Below, in pieces: positions 47,308-54,413 of a stretch of DNA of 64,000 nt. Below the pieces are notes generated by a model, which saw only the letters and a list, made by a program, of their open reading frames with translations, was not told the origin of the DNA and did no database searches. The stretch comes from Owenweeksia sp. (lineage in GTDB: Bacteria > Bacteroidota > Bacteroidia > Flavobacteriales > Schleiferiaceae), in NCBI GenBank assembly GCA_028277105.1, contig JANQHO010000156.1, forward strand, positions 36,221 to 100,220, read 5' to 3'. How positions within the stretch are numbered: position 1 is the stretch's first letter; each line of letters opens with the position of its first letter. Made by a program: the position numbers and the translations under genes.

Positions 47308-47382
47308 AAAATGACCCTATCGGGTCGGAAGCACCTTGTTCCGCTACAGCGGAAAATCTGTGTTTCCTCATTTTTGACAACG
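47300..47382 (+). repeat. Core-copying inverted-repeat element 2
   Basis: CGTTGTCAAAAATGA (47300-47314) and TCATTTTTGACAACG (47368-47382) are a perfect 15-bp inverted repeat that begins at the attC core. Inside are hairpins GACCC-TATC-GGGTC and TTCCGCT-AC-AGCGGAA. The interior is nearly identical to the element at 60060-60144. Confidence 0.78.
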
Positions 47383-47398
47383 ACCAAAGATACTTGAT

Positions 47399-48478
47399 AT
47401 GAAACCTAAAAATAATTTACTTCTAATAGTGCTTGTATCCGCGATAGCATTATCAAAAAATGCGAATTCACAAATTTCGTTTCCAAATAGTGAATGGCAG
47501 GATATGTCTGAAAAAGAACTCATATCCTTAGGTTTTAAAATAGATTCGCTGTCCAAAGCATGGCGTTTTATAAGAGATGAAACACCTGTAACAGGAATGA
47601 TGGTGCTTGTTAATGGAAAATCCACTATATATTTTGGCGACATTAAAGAAACAAGCAATATAGCGTCTATTAGAAAAAGTGTTTTGGCAATGCTCTATGG
47701 CAAATATGTAGCCAACGGCACCATAGATTTAAGCAAAACCCTAAAGGACTTAAACGTTGATGATGTTTACGGTTTGAGTGAATTGGAAAAAACAGCTACT
47801 ATTGAAAACTTATTGACAGCCAAATCTGGTGTTTATCACCCTGCATCCAATACGGGTGATGATACTAAATTTGCCCCAAAAAGAGGCACAAAAAAACCCG
47901 GTGAATATTTCTTATATAATAATTGGGACTTCAATGTAGCTGGAGCGATTTTTGAGAAATTAACGGGTAAATCTATCTACAAAGCTTTTGAGGAAGATAT
48001 TGCAATTCCTATAGGTCTTCAGGATTATGATTTAAATGAACAAAAAAAGACTGGAAACTCACAAAAATCAAAATATCTCGCTTATCATTTTAATTTATCA
48101 ACAAGAGATATGGCAAGATTAGGGCTGTTAATGTTAAATAAAGGAAAATGGGGCGATAAAGAAATCATTCCCGAAAATTGGTCAGCAAAAATAGCACTAA
48201 CAAAAACGAAAAACACAGATATGAATCCGGGTTATCACAAAAATGGGGCTTTTGGCTATGGGTATATGTGGTGGGTTTATGATACCAATAAGGTAAGCTC
48301 GCCCAATTTAGAAGGTGCGTATATGGCTCGAGGCAATTATGGTCAACTTATAGTGGTAATTCCTAAATTAAATATGGTAATAGCTGTTAAAACAAAAAAA
48401 GTATACAATCGGCAAACTAAACCTGCCCATTTAATACAATTCATAAATATATTGGCAAATAGTAAATTAAAAGAATGA
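47399..48478 (+). CDS. Cassette 3: serine hydrolase (class C beta-lactamase family)
   Basis: The 359-residue exported protein has a signal peptide (ending near KNANSQ), the catalytic SxxK motif S90-I-R-K93, a YNN motif (in YNNWDF) equivalent to the YxN triad, and the beta-lactamase fold typical of PF00144. The family includes penicillin-binding proteins, esterases and AmpC enzymes; resistance activity cannot be claimed. Cassette position and AT-rich composition indicate horizontal acquisition. Confidence 0.85.
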   Translation: MKPKNNLLLIVLVSAIALSKNANSQISFPNSEWQDMSEKELISLGFKIDSLSKAWRFIRDETPVTGMMVLVNGKSTIYFGDIKETSNIASIRKSVLAMLYGKYVANGTIDLSKTLKDLNVDDVYGLSELEKTATIENLLTAKSGVYHPASNTGDDTKFAPKRGTKKPGEYFLYNNWDFNVAGAIFEKLTGKSIYKAFEEDIAIPIGLQDYDLNEQKKTGNSQKSKYLAYHFNLSTRDMARLGLLMLNKGKWGDKEIIPENWSAKIALTKTKNTDMNPGYHKNGAFGYGYMWWVYDTNKVSSPNLEGAYMARGNYGQLIVVIPKLNMVIAVKTKKVYNRQTKPAHLIQFINILANSKLKE

Positions 48479-48531
48479 TTTTAATATAAAAATCAACTAT
48501 TTAGTAATTGAATTTAAAATTGTAAAAACTA

Positions 48532-48663
48532 TGTACAACATTGTATAAGAGTAATGCAGGCTAAATCGCTAAATATGAACGAATTGAATATCAATAACCA
48601 TAAAGCTAAACCGAAAGTTAAGGCTTACTAATCCCCCACTACGTTTATACTTTACCGTTAGGG
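48532..48663 (+). repeat. attC-like site 3
   Basis: The 5' arm GTACAACATTGTATAAGAGTAATGC pairs with ACTACGTTTATACTTTACCGTTAG. The core GTTAGGG (48657-48663) is the closest in the array to the classical GTTRRRY consensus. Confidence 0.6.
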
Positions 48664-48690
48664 TGTGTTAAAGCCGACCCGAAAGATAAA

Positions 48691-48722
48691 TTTGCTCATT
48701 GTTCTCTTTTGAGATAACTTTG
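48691..48722 (+). promoter_or_regulatory. higB: Near-perfect promoter of the HigBA module
   Basis: TTTG (48691-48694) and TAACTTTG (48715-48722) are separated by 20 bases, matching the Bacteroidota consensus at both elements. The -7 element ends four bases before the toxin ATG, so the mRNA is probably leaderless. This is one of the few array genes with its own strong promoter, as expected for a toxin-antitoxin cassette. Confidence 0.72.
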
Positions 48723-48726
48723 TAGA

Positions 48727-49077
48727 ATGGTCAGGCAAATTGTTTTTCACGGTGATCATTTCATTGAGTTTTACCAGCAACAAGACCAAAAAGTAAAGGA
48801 GAAAATCCAATATGTACTTGAGTTCATCAAGCAAGTAGATCAGGTACCCGAAAAGTTTTTGAAGCACCTGACCGGGACAAATGGCCTTTATGAGGTGAGG
48901 GTCTCCTATCAATCGAACATATACCGTATTTTCTGTTGCTTTGATGAAGGTAAGCTGGTAGTGCTTTTTAACGGGTTTCAGAAGAAGACCCAAAAGACCC
49001 CGAAAAAAGAAATTGAAAAGGCCGAAAAACTAATGAATGAATACTTTGAATTAAAGGATCAAGGTCATGGAAAATAA
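48727..49077 (+). CDS. higB: Cassette 4: HigB-type (RelE/ParE superfamily, Gp49-like) toxin
   Basis: The 116-residue protein fits the phage Gp49/HigB toxin family, ribosome-dependent mRNA interferases. It has an N-terminal VVFH-like strand (MVRQIVFHGDHF), the helix DQKVKEKIQYVLEFI, then the core KHLTGTNGLYEVRVSY, followed by YRIFCCFDEGKLVVLFNGF and a basic KKTQKTPKKEIEKAEK helix. The last 11 bases overlap the antitoxin gene. Toxin-first order is normal for HigBA. Confidence 0.88.
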   Translation: MVRQIVFHGDHFIEFYQQQDQKVKEKIQYVLEFIKQVDQVPEKFLKHLTGTNGLYEVRVSYQSNIYRIFCCFDEGKLVVLFNGFQKKTQKTPKKEIEKAEKLMNEYFELKDQGHGK

Positions 49078-49372
49078 GAATTATGAAGAGGTTCGAACTT
49101 TTGATGAACTTCTCGAAAAGGAATACGGTAAAATTGGTTCACCTAAGCGGAATCGATACGAAGAAAATGCTCAGATGTTTATCATCAGTGAGATGCTCAA
49201 GCAAGCCCGTAAAGAAGCCAACCTCACCCAGGAAGAACTGGCAAAAAGAGCGGGAACCCGGAAGAGCTATATCTCCAAACTGGAGAACGCTAAAGGGAAC
49301 ATCCAACTCTCTACGCTGATCCGCATTTTCGAGCAAGGGCTCGGGAGACGAATCGGACTAACCTTTCTTTAA
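49067..49372 (+). CDS. higA: Cassette 4: HigA-type XRE antitoxin
   Basis: The 101-residue protein has an N-terminal toxin-binding region and a helix-turn-helix domain of the XRE/Cro type (about 40-98), with TQEELAKRAGTRKSYISKLE as its core. It overlaps the toxin gene by 11 bases, which ensures coupled translation, and probably represses the promoter at 48691-48722 together with the toxin. Such modules are common in large chromosomal integrons, where they stabilise the array. Confidence 0.9.
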   Translation: MENKNYEEVRTFDELLEKEYGKIGSPKRNRYEENAQMFIISEMLKQARKEANLTQEELAKRAGTRKSYISKLENAKGNIQLSTLIRIFEQGLGRRIGLTFL

Positions 49373-49405
49373 AATCAGCAGAATATGGAAAAAGACCCCT
49401 GCTGT

Positions 49406-49444
49406 CGCGCGAAACGAAGTTCAGCGAAGCTAATCTTTCGCGTG
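49406..49444 (+). repeat. 39-bp hairpin repeat, copy 1
   Basis: CGCGCGAAACG..TCTTTCGCGTG forms a hairpin with CGCGAAA paired to TTTCGCG. A copy with one mismatch is at 51330-51368. No attC-like site is recognisable between the antitoxin gene and the next gene, so this element may mark a deletion or fusion of two cassettes. Confidence 0.75.
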
Positions 49445-49490
49445 GCAGTAAGCTGAAAAAGATCATTACCGAAAAATAAGACGATCAAAA

Positions 49491-51176
49491 ATGACAAAAC
49501 AGGTCGGAAAAACAAAAGATGTCGGTCATCAATTCGGACTTCAAAAAACATTTTCCATTTCTGAAAAAGTGGCGTGGGATTTTATGTTTTCATACAACGG
49601 ATTGAAAATTTGGCTTGGCGACCTGAAAACTGACTTTTCACTAAAAGAAAACTATAAAACCAAAAGCGGAATCGAAGGATTTGTCCGTGTTTTCAAACCT
49701 TATTCACATATTCGAATGAATTGGAAGAAGAAGGGTTGGAAAAATATGTCAACTGTTCAAGTTCGGGTAATTGGAAAGGATAAAAACAGAACTTTAATCA
49801 GTTTTCATCAAGAGAAACTATTGGATTCCAATCAACGTGCTGAAATGAAGGAATATTGGAACAAAAAAATGGATGAGATAACGGAAGAAATTGAAAAGCC
49901 AGCTGCTAACTTTAAACGCATGAACCCTACTCTTGATAACATCTGCCAATCCAGCAAGCAGCATTTTGATTTAACTTCCGCTTCGGATCAGGCTTATCTT
50001 TATGACCTTGTTAATCGCATTAAACCTTTTGCTATTGATGACATCCTGAAGTTGGGCAATGGCAGGAATTCGCCCTTATCCTTTCGCATGGCAGCCAAAA
50101 TTGCGGATTCGAAGAATTATATTGAATCTTGTACACATAAACTAAAGATAGGAGTTGTGTTTGCCATGTGGGGTGAACACAACAGGCTCCAAAAGAAGAG
50201 TGACAGCAATCCTAATGGTGAAGATCTATTGAATGTAAAAGTGGATCAACTCGCCTGGCTCCTTGCAGGATCAAACATTGAGTGGAAGCTTTATGCTGTA
50301 GATGACGGATGTCCTCACGGAAGTGGAGACCTGGCAGAATCTATCCGAAAGGAATCAGATTATGCGGATCAAATAGAAGTATTATTCCTGGAAAAGGCGT
50401 TGCCCGCCACACAGCCTCCACTAAAAAACCTGAAATCAGCGAACGATTCCCGCAAAGGGGGTGCGATCCTTTTAGGGTGTGAGAAAGCGTTGCAAGAAGA
50501 TGCGGATGTAATCATTTACACCGATGCTGATAATTCTGTACATCTATCTCAAATAGGTTTGCTTATCAGACCCCACTTAGAAAGCAGTTATAAAGTGGTG
50601 CTAGGGAATCGAAAAGACCGGAATGCCGTTTTGGTCAAACAGGAAAACCGCTGGGGAATAGGTATTAAGGCGCTTCGACATATGCAACGAATGATTGGAG
50701 TAAGCATTTTCTCCCGCGATATTCGTGATTCCCAGGCTGCATTTAAGCTATACCACAAAGACATTGTATCAGAAGTACTGAAGAAACCCTCCGTATACGA
50801 CTTCTCTTTCGATTCTGATTGGATTGCCTGTGTTATTGCATTGGGAGAAGAATTTGCCATGGTACCCTTTGCATTTGTTGACTCTTTCGCGGAATCCGCC
50901 TCCATCGTACAGGGGCCCATGACTACCTGGGAGACCCTATTGAAAGGGCTGATCACCGCGGTGAGGGTAAGAGAAATCCCTCACAACGAGGAAATGGCTA
51001 GAATTGTAATGGAGCAAATAGATAGTCATCACGACCTGGAGTTATTGATCAACGATTTACCAGATGAACTTTTACATGCAGAAGATCATGAGTTGGGCAA
51101 CCCGGAGATCATGTCACCCAAAGCGATGGAAGAGTGGATTGTAAGCAAAAAATTGAACCATAAAAATGGCTCGTAA
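49491..51176 (+). CDS. SRPBCC/AHSA1-like domain fused to a GT2-type glycosyltransferase
   Basis: The 561-residue protein joins two domains that are rarely together. Residues 15-135 resemble the SRPBCC/AHSA1 ligand-binding fold (TFSISEKVAWDFMFSYNG, GFVRVFKPYSHIRMNW, TLISFHQEKLLDSNQR). Residues 218-500 look like a GT-A glycosyltransferase: KIGVVFAMWGEHNRL, nucleotide-binding DDGCP (271-275), DxD-like DAD (345-347), and VVLGNRKDR. A helical linker (140-215) separates them. No membrane helix is seen. Sugar donor and acceptor are unknown. An attC-like site follows but none precedes. Confidence 0.75.
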   Translation: MTKQVGKTKDVGHQFGLQKTFSISEKVAWDFMFSYNGLKIWLGDLKTDFSLKENYKTKSGIEGFVRVFKPYSHIRMNWKKKGWKNMSTVQVRVIGKDKNRTLISFHQEKLLDSNQRAEMKEYWNKKMDEITEEIEKPAANFKRMNPTLDNICQSSKQHFDLTSASDQAYLYDLVNRIKPFAIDDILKLGNGRNSPLSFRMAAKIADSKNYIESCTHKLKIGVVFAMWGEHNRLQKKSDSNPNGEDLLNVKVDQLAWLLAGSNIEWKLYAVDDGCPHGSGDLAESIRKESDYADQIEVLFLEKALPATQPPLKNLKSANDSRKGGAILLGCEKALQEDADVIIYTDADNSVHLSQIGLLIRPHLESSYKVVLGNRKDRNAVLVKQENRWGIGIKALRHMQRMIGVSIFSRDIRDSQAAFKLYHKDIVSEVLKKPSVYDFSFDSDWIACVIALGEEFAMVPFAFVDSFAESASIVQGPMTTWETLLKGLITAVRVREIPHNEEMARIVMEQIDSHHDLELLINDLPDELLHAEDHELGNPEIMSPKAMEEWIVSKKLNHKNGS

Positions 51177-51251
51177 TGTCATAAAAGAAAACTCAACGAA
51201 AAACTTAGAATTCCCTTTGAATCGTTGATGACAGACTATTAAATTGAAATG

Positions 51252-51416
51252 TTGCTAACATTAGCTATCCGTAATTTCGCTACAAAAGCCAACAGGCAAA
51301 CCATAAACTACTGATAGCAAACCCTCTACCGCGCGAAACGAAGTTCAGCGAAGCTAATGTTTCGCGTGCTTAGCATTAGATCTAAAGGCTTACCTGAATC
51401 CCCGATACCGTTGTGA
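51252..51416 (+). repeat. attC-like site 4, interrupted by a hairpin repeat
   Basis: The 5' arm GCTAACATTAGCTATCCGTAAT pairs with ACTACTGATAGCAAAC (51309 onward). The expected 3' end CCGTTGTGAGCC (51408-51419) is displaced by the 39-bp hairpin at 51330-51368 and adjacent sequence. The core is GTTGTGA (51410-51416). It looks like an attC into which a small element was inserted. Confidence 0.5.
51330..51368 (+). repeat. 39-bp hairpin repeat, copy 2
   Basis: This copy is identical to 49406-49444 except for one base (G for C before TTTCGCG). It lies inside attC-like site 4. Confidence 0.75.
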
Positions 51417-51452
51417 GCCATTGGTTCCGCTACGCTCCACCTGGCTCACAAC
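51410..51452 (+). repeat. Core-copying inverted-repeat element 3
   Basis: GTTGTGAGCCA (51410-51420) and TGGCTCACAAC (51442-51452) are a perfect 11-bp inverted repeat that starts at the attC core. The interior GGTTCCGCTACGCTCCACC is short. A remnant of its right arm (GGCTCACAAC) is carried by the leader repeat at 61825. Confidence 0.7.
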
Positions 51453-51520
51453 TACCGCTAAAAAGCAATAAAAATGTAAACTCCGTTTTCATTTTAACTA
51501 CTTTTAGCTAAGATCATATT
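51443..51520 (+). repeat. Leader repeat, copy A
   Basis: This 78-bp segment recurs almost unchanged at 61825-61902 and, shortened, at 56253-56315. It contains AACTACTTTTAGCT, in which TACTTTTA matches the -7 consensus at seven of eight positions, so it may act as a mobile cassette promoter. The gene at 51533 starts 13 bases later. Confidence 0.7.
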
Positions 51521-51532
51521 GTGCCTAATTAA

Positions 51533-52258
51533 ATGAAAAACTTTTTCAGCATGTTTAACGGAGGCAAAGTCAACCATCTTTATCCCGAAATGAATCCTGG
51601 GGAGAGAATTACTCGTTTGCTTCATGAGTTTTTAAATCCTGTTTTGGAACCAAAGGGATTTGTATTTATCAAATCTCAAAGAAGTTTTAAAAAGAAGAAT
51701 GACTTCTTTGAATATCATATTAGCTGGTTTACAAGCAAATTCAATAGGGGAAACTTGATAGTTAAATTTAGATTGTGGCTTTCGGTTTATTCTCCGAGGT
51801 ACAGGAAATGGGAGAAAGACTTCTATAACCTTGAAACAAAATCAGAAAGCTCGATTGATGGTCACGAGGTGGAATACATCAAGAATTGGAACCAGGATTA
51901 CTCACATCTTGGTTCGTATGACCTTGTCAAGCATGATAATGAAGCCGTTATGAACAAAATCATTGAGAATCTTGAGTTAGTCGGGTTGCCTTACTTCGAA
52001 AATTTTGACTCATTGGATTCAGCAATTGAGGAACTTAAGAAGTATCCTATAGCAAATTTTGAAAAGATAGTCGATTTCTTCATTACACAAAACAAATATG
52101 AAGAAGCTATTGACTTTTTTGAAAACAACAATGGATGGCATGAAGAACAGAAAAGAACTGAGGGACAATATCCTGAATCGCCATTTTCTCTAAACAGGTC
52201 AAAGCCCTATGAATCGAGGAGAGAAAAACTAAAAAACTGGGCACAACAAAACCTATAA
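51533..52258 (+). CDS. Cassette 5: DUF4304-like hypothetical protein
   Basis: The 241-residue soluble protein starts with a helix and then LNPVLEPKGFVFIKSQRSFKKK, a pattern seen in DUF4304-type proteins (a C-terminal aromatic strand pair around EYHISWFTSKFNRGN supports this). The second half contains short helical repeats (NKYEEAIDFFENNNGW). No function is known. The candidate promoter is in the leader repeat directly upstream. Confidence 0.6.
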   Translation: MKNFFSMFNGGKVNHLYPEMNPGERITRLLHEFLNPVLEPKGFVFIKSQRSFKKKNDFFEYHISWFTSKFNRGNLIVKFRLWLSVYSPRYRKWEKDFYNLETKSESSIDGHEVEYIKNWNQDYSHLGSYDLVKHDNEAVMNKIIENLELVGLPYFENFDSLDSAIEELKKYPIANFEKIVDFFITQNKYEEAIDFFENNNGWHEEQKRTEGQYPESPFSLNRSKPYESRREKLKNWAQQNL

Positions 52259-52404
52259 GCAATAGTGCCCTGCGAGACGCTATCATCCATAAGCTAACTG
52301 AGCTACCTGCTAGCAGGCAGGCTGGTTTGCAAAGCCTGGTGGTATCAGATACTTTTATACAAATTTGAAAAATCCGGCTTACTGATGCCAGCTGGATGTT
52401 GGCA
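52243..52404 (+). repeat. attC-like site 5 (weak)
   Basis: The 5' half AACAAAACCTATAAGCAATAGTGCC overlaps the last codons of the preceding gene. The 3' half GGCTTACTGATGCCAGCTGGATGTTGGCA ends in the core GTTGGCA (52398-52404). Pairing is weaker than in the other sites. Confidence 0.4.
52284..52306 (+). repeat. CATCCATAAGC repeat, copy 1
   Basis: CATCCATAAGCTAACTGAGC (continuing CTAC) recurs at 63343-63364 with one mismatch, in both places followed by a GCAGGCTG segment. This copy lies inside attC-like site 5; the other is at the far end of the array. Confidence 0.65.
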
Positions 52405-52425
52405 GTTATTAGATGTAATTACTAG

Positions 52426-53301
52426 ATGAAAATAAAATTGATTATTGGTTGGATTACCATTTTTATTTCAATTTTAACTGCTTGTTTTTGGGCATATTGG
52501 GGTGTTATTGAAAATTTTCATGAGGGATGGTATCACACCACTTTTAAGCAGAATATTGTGCTGATGTTCTTTCAGTACTTAGCTCCAGTTATTATAACCA
52601 TTACTTTGTCACTTATTGCGATTTTCAAAAACAGAATAGGTGCCATAGTATTTCTTGCCGTTGGCATTGCACTATCCTTTTTTGTTAATAATCCAGTTGC
52701 TTCTGTGCCTTTTATTGTTCTTGGAACTTTACATTGGTTTAGTGACTTTTCACCTAAAAAATGGAAATATCGTTTAATCATCATTTTACCACTCTTAACG
52801 CTAATCATTTGTGCTATTGAACCTGTAATTAGAGTAAGTGGGAGAATCAATGATGGAGACTTTGGAATCAGAAAAATAGAACAGAATGGTATCTCATTGG
52901 TTTGGGCACCACAAGGTATTGGATGGCCAAGTGATGGTACAAGCTGGCATGAAGCAGATAGTATTTGCACTTATTTAAAAGAAGACGGTTTAAGCCTTGC
53001 AACTGAACCTCAAAATATTTGGCGACTACCAACTGTTGAAGAAGCTGTCAAATCAATGCAAAGACATGGTGTTAACGCCAAAGGAGAACTAAACTCTGAA
53101 GGAGAACCTGAATATGAGATACGTCCAGATAAAGAAACACCATTATGGAACCCCAATTCAAAGGTTATCTATTGGTGGACTAAAACAGAGATTGATGAAA
53201 ACAATGCGTATATGATCGTGTATGACGGAAAAATTTGGAAAAGGAGAAAGGACTTTAGGGCAAACTATTTGGGATTTAGAGCTGTAAAGGAAACGGAATA
53301 A
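52426..53301 (+). CDS. Cassette 6: membrane protein with DUF1566/Lcl-like C-terminal domain
   Basis: The 291-residue protein has four to five hydrophobic helices in residues 1-135. Its C-terminal extracytoplasmic domain (about 150-291) resembles DUF1566/Lcl: ISLVWAPQGIGWPSDGTSWH, IWRLPTVEEAVKSM and WWTKTEID..LGFRAVKE. The Lcl domain is a C-type-lectin-like fold linked to collagen binding in Legionella; ligand binding here is a guess. It starts 22 bases after an attC-like core. Confidence 0.75.
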   Translation: MKIKLIIGWITIFISILTACFWAYWGVIENFHEGWYHTTFKQNIVLMFFQYLAPVIITITLSLIAIFKNRIGAIVFLAVGIALSFFVNNPVASVPFIVLGTLHWFSDFSPKKWKYRLIIILPLLTLIICAIEPVIRVSGRINDGDFGIRKIEQNGISLVWAPQGIGWPSDGTSWHEADSICTYLKEDGLSLATEPQNIWRLPTVEEAVKSMQRHGVNAKGELNSEGEPEYEIRPDKETPLWNPNSKVIYWWTKTEIDENNAYMIVYDGKIWKRRKDFRANYLGFRAVKETE

Positions 53302-53303
53302 AA

Positions 53304-53373
53304 CAACTGCCAACCATGTATAGGCGATAATATTCCCTAAACGGCCACACTATGCATATACAAACCGTTGTCA
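53304..53373 (+). repeat. attC-like site 6 (shortest and clearest)
   Basis: CAACTGCCAACCATGTATAGGC pairs with CTATGCATATACAAACCGTTG over about 20 bases with small bulges. The total length is only about 70 bp and the core is GTTGTCA (53367-53373). The size and bulged-stem structure are typical of classical attC. Confidence 0.7.
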
Positions 53374-53387
53374 GTCATTAGAAAAAT

Positions 53388-54221
53388 ATGAAAGAAGTTG
53401 AAATAACATCTAATTCTGAGATTTTATCAGCAACTCTTTTTGAAGGAAAAAAAAAGGAGACTGTTCTTATTATTGCTTCTGCTACTGGAGTAAGACAAGA
53501 GTATTACGAAAAATTTGCTCAATTTATAGCTGAATACGGCATTTCGGTTATAACTTTTGACTATAGTGGGATAGGTCGTTCTTTAAAAAAACCAATTAAA
53601 AAACTTGACAATAATGCAGCGGATTGGGGTAGAAATGATTTAGAAAGTATAATCCAATATGTAATGTCTAACTATCCGGAATCGAGGAAAGTAGTTCTTG
53701 GTCATAGTATTGGAGGTCAATTAGTAGGACTTGCAAAGTCGTCAACAAAAATTAATAAAATAATTTTAGTTGCAGCTCAATCAGGTTACTGGAAATATTG
53801 GAAAGGATTTGGAAGAATTAAAATGTGGTTTAATTGGTACATTCTTTTTCCTCTTCTTCTTAACGCCTTTGGTTATTTGAAATCAAAACAAATCAGTGGC
53901 ATGGAAAACCTTCCAAGGAACGTTGCTAACCAATGGAGAAATTGGGGCCGGAACCGGGATTATATTCTTAGTGACAAGACAATTAATGAAACACACTACA
54001 AAAAGATAATGGTAGAGGTAACCGCTTTTAGTATTGAAGATGACGATTTTGCCCCTGTAGAAGCTGTTCAATGGATGACGGGGCAATATCAAAATGCAAA
54101 AAAGAAATCAATACATCTTAAACCAGTTGATTTTAAAGTTACAAAAATCGGACATTTTGGAGTTTTTAAAGAGCGATTCAGAAATACAATTTGGAATAAG
54201 GTTTTGAACGAAATAAAATAA
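53388..54221 (+). CDS. Cassette 7: alpha/beta hydrolase
   Basis: The 277-residue protein has the alpha/beta hydrolase nucleophile elbow GHSIGG (Ser107), an oxyanion strand LIIASATGVRQEYY, and a C-terminal KIGHFGVFK supplying the catalytic His. It resembles S33-type serine aminopeptidase/monoacylglycerol-lipase-like hydrolases with a small cap (about 130-190). No signal peptide is present. The substrate is unknown. The start lies 15 bases after the attC-like core. Confidence 0.82.
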   Translation: MKEVEITSNSEILSATLFEGKKKETVLIIASATGVRQEYYEKFAQFIAEYGISVITFDYSGIGRSLKKPIKKLDNNAADWGRNDLESIIQYVMSNYPESRKVVLGHSIGGQLVGLAKSSTKINKIILVAAQSGYWKYWKGFGRIKMWFNWYILFPLLLNAFGYLKSKQISGMENLPRNVANQWRNWGRNRDYILSDKTINETHYKKIMVEVTAFSIEDDDFAPVEAVQWMTGQYQNAKKKSIHLKPVDFKVTKIGHFGVFKERFRNTIWNKVLNEIK

Positions 54222-54381
54222 CGAACTGCCAGCAATGGGTATAAAACATAGGGCGGACAGTAGTTCCCGCAAGTTTTGGATTCTTAACAAACTTTGTCTC
54301 TGTGGACTGGTACGAAGCTCCCCTTTGACAAGCTCAGGACAGGCTCCAATGCCCTACGTTTCATACCCGAGACCGTTGCGA
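54222..54381 (+). repeat. attC-like site 7
   Basis: CTGCCAGCAATGGGTATAAAACATAGGGCG pairs well with the 3' arm AATGCCCTACGTTTCATACCC..ACCGTTGCGA. The core is GTTGCGA (54375-54381). Its loop contains TTTGACAAGCTCAGGACAGG, which resembles a dispersed bacterial REP-like sequence. Confidence 0.7.
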
Positions 54382-54392
54382 GCCATTAAAAA

Positions 54393-54413
54393 ATGAAATT
54401 CAACAAATTCTGA
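54393..54413 (+). CDS. Six-codon leader ORF in front of the WYL regulator
   Basis: ATG AAA TTC AAC AAA TTC TGA is the first start codon after the attC-like core. Its stop is directly followed by the ATG of the regulator. It could couple translation of an otherwise leader-poor cassette, or it may be chance. Confidence 0.25.
   Translation: MKFNKF

Noticed and set aside
47399..48478. Antibiotic-resistance beta-lactamase
   Set aside because: The SxxK and YxN motifs only place it in the large serine hydrolase/class C-like superfamily; nothing in the sequence shows beta-lactam hydrolysis.
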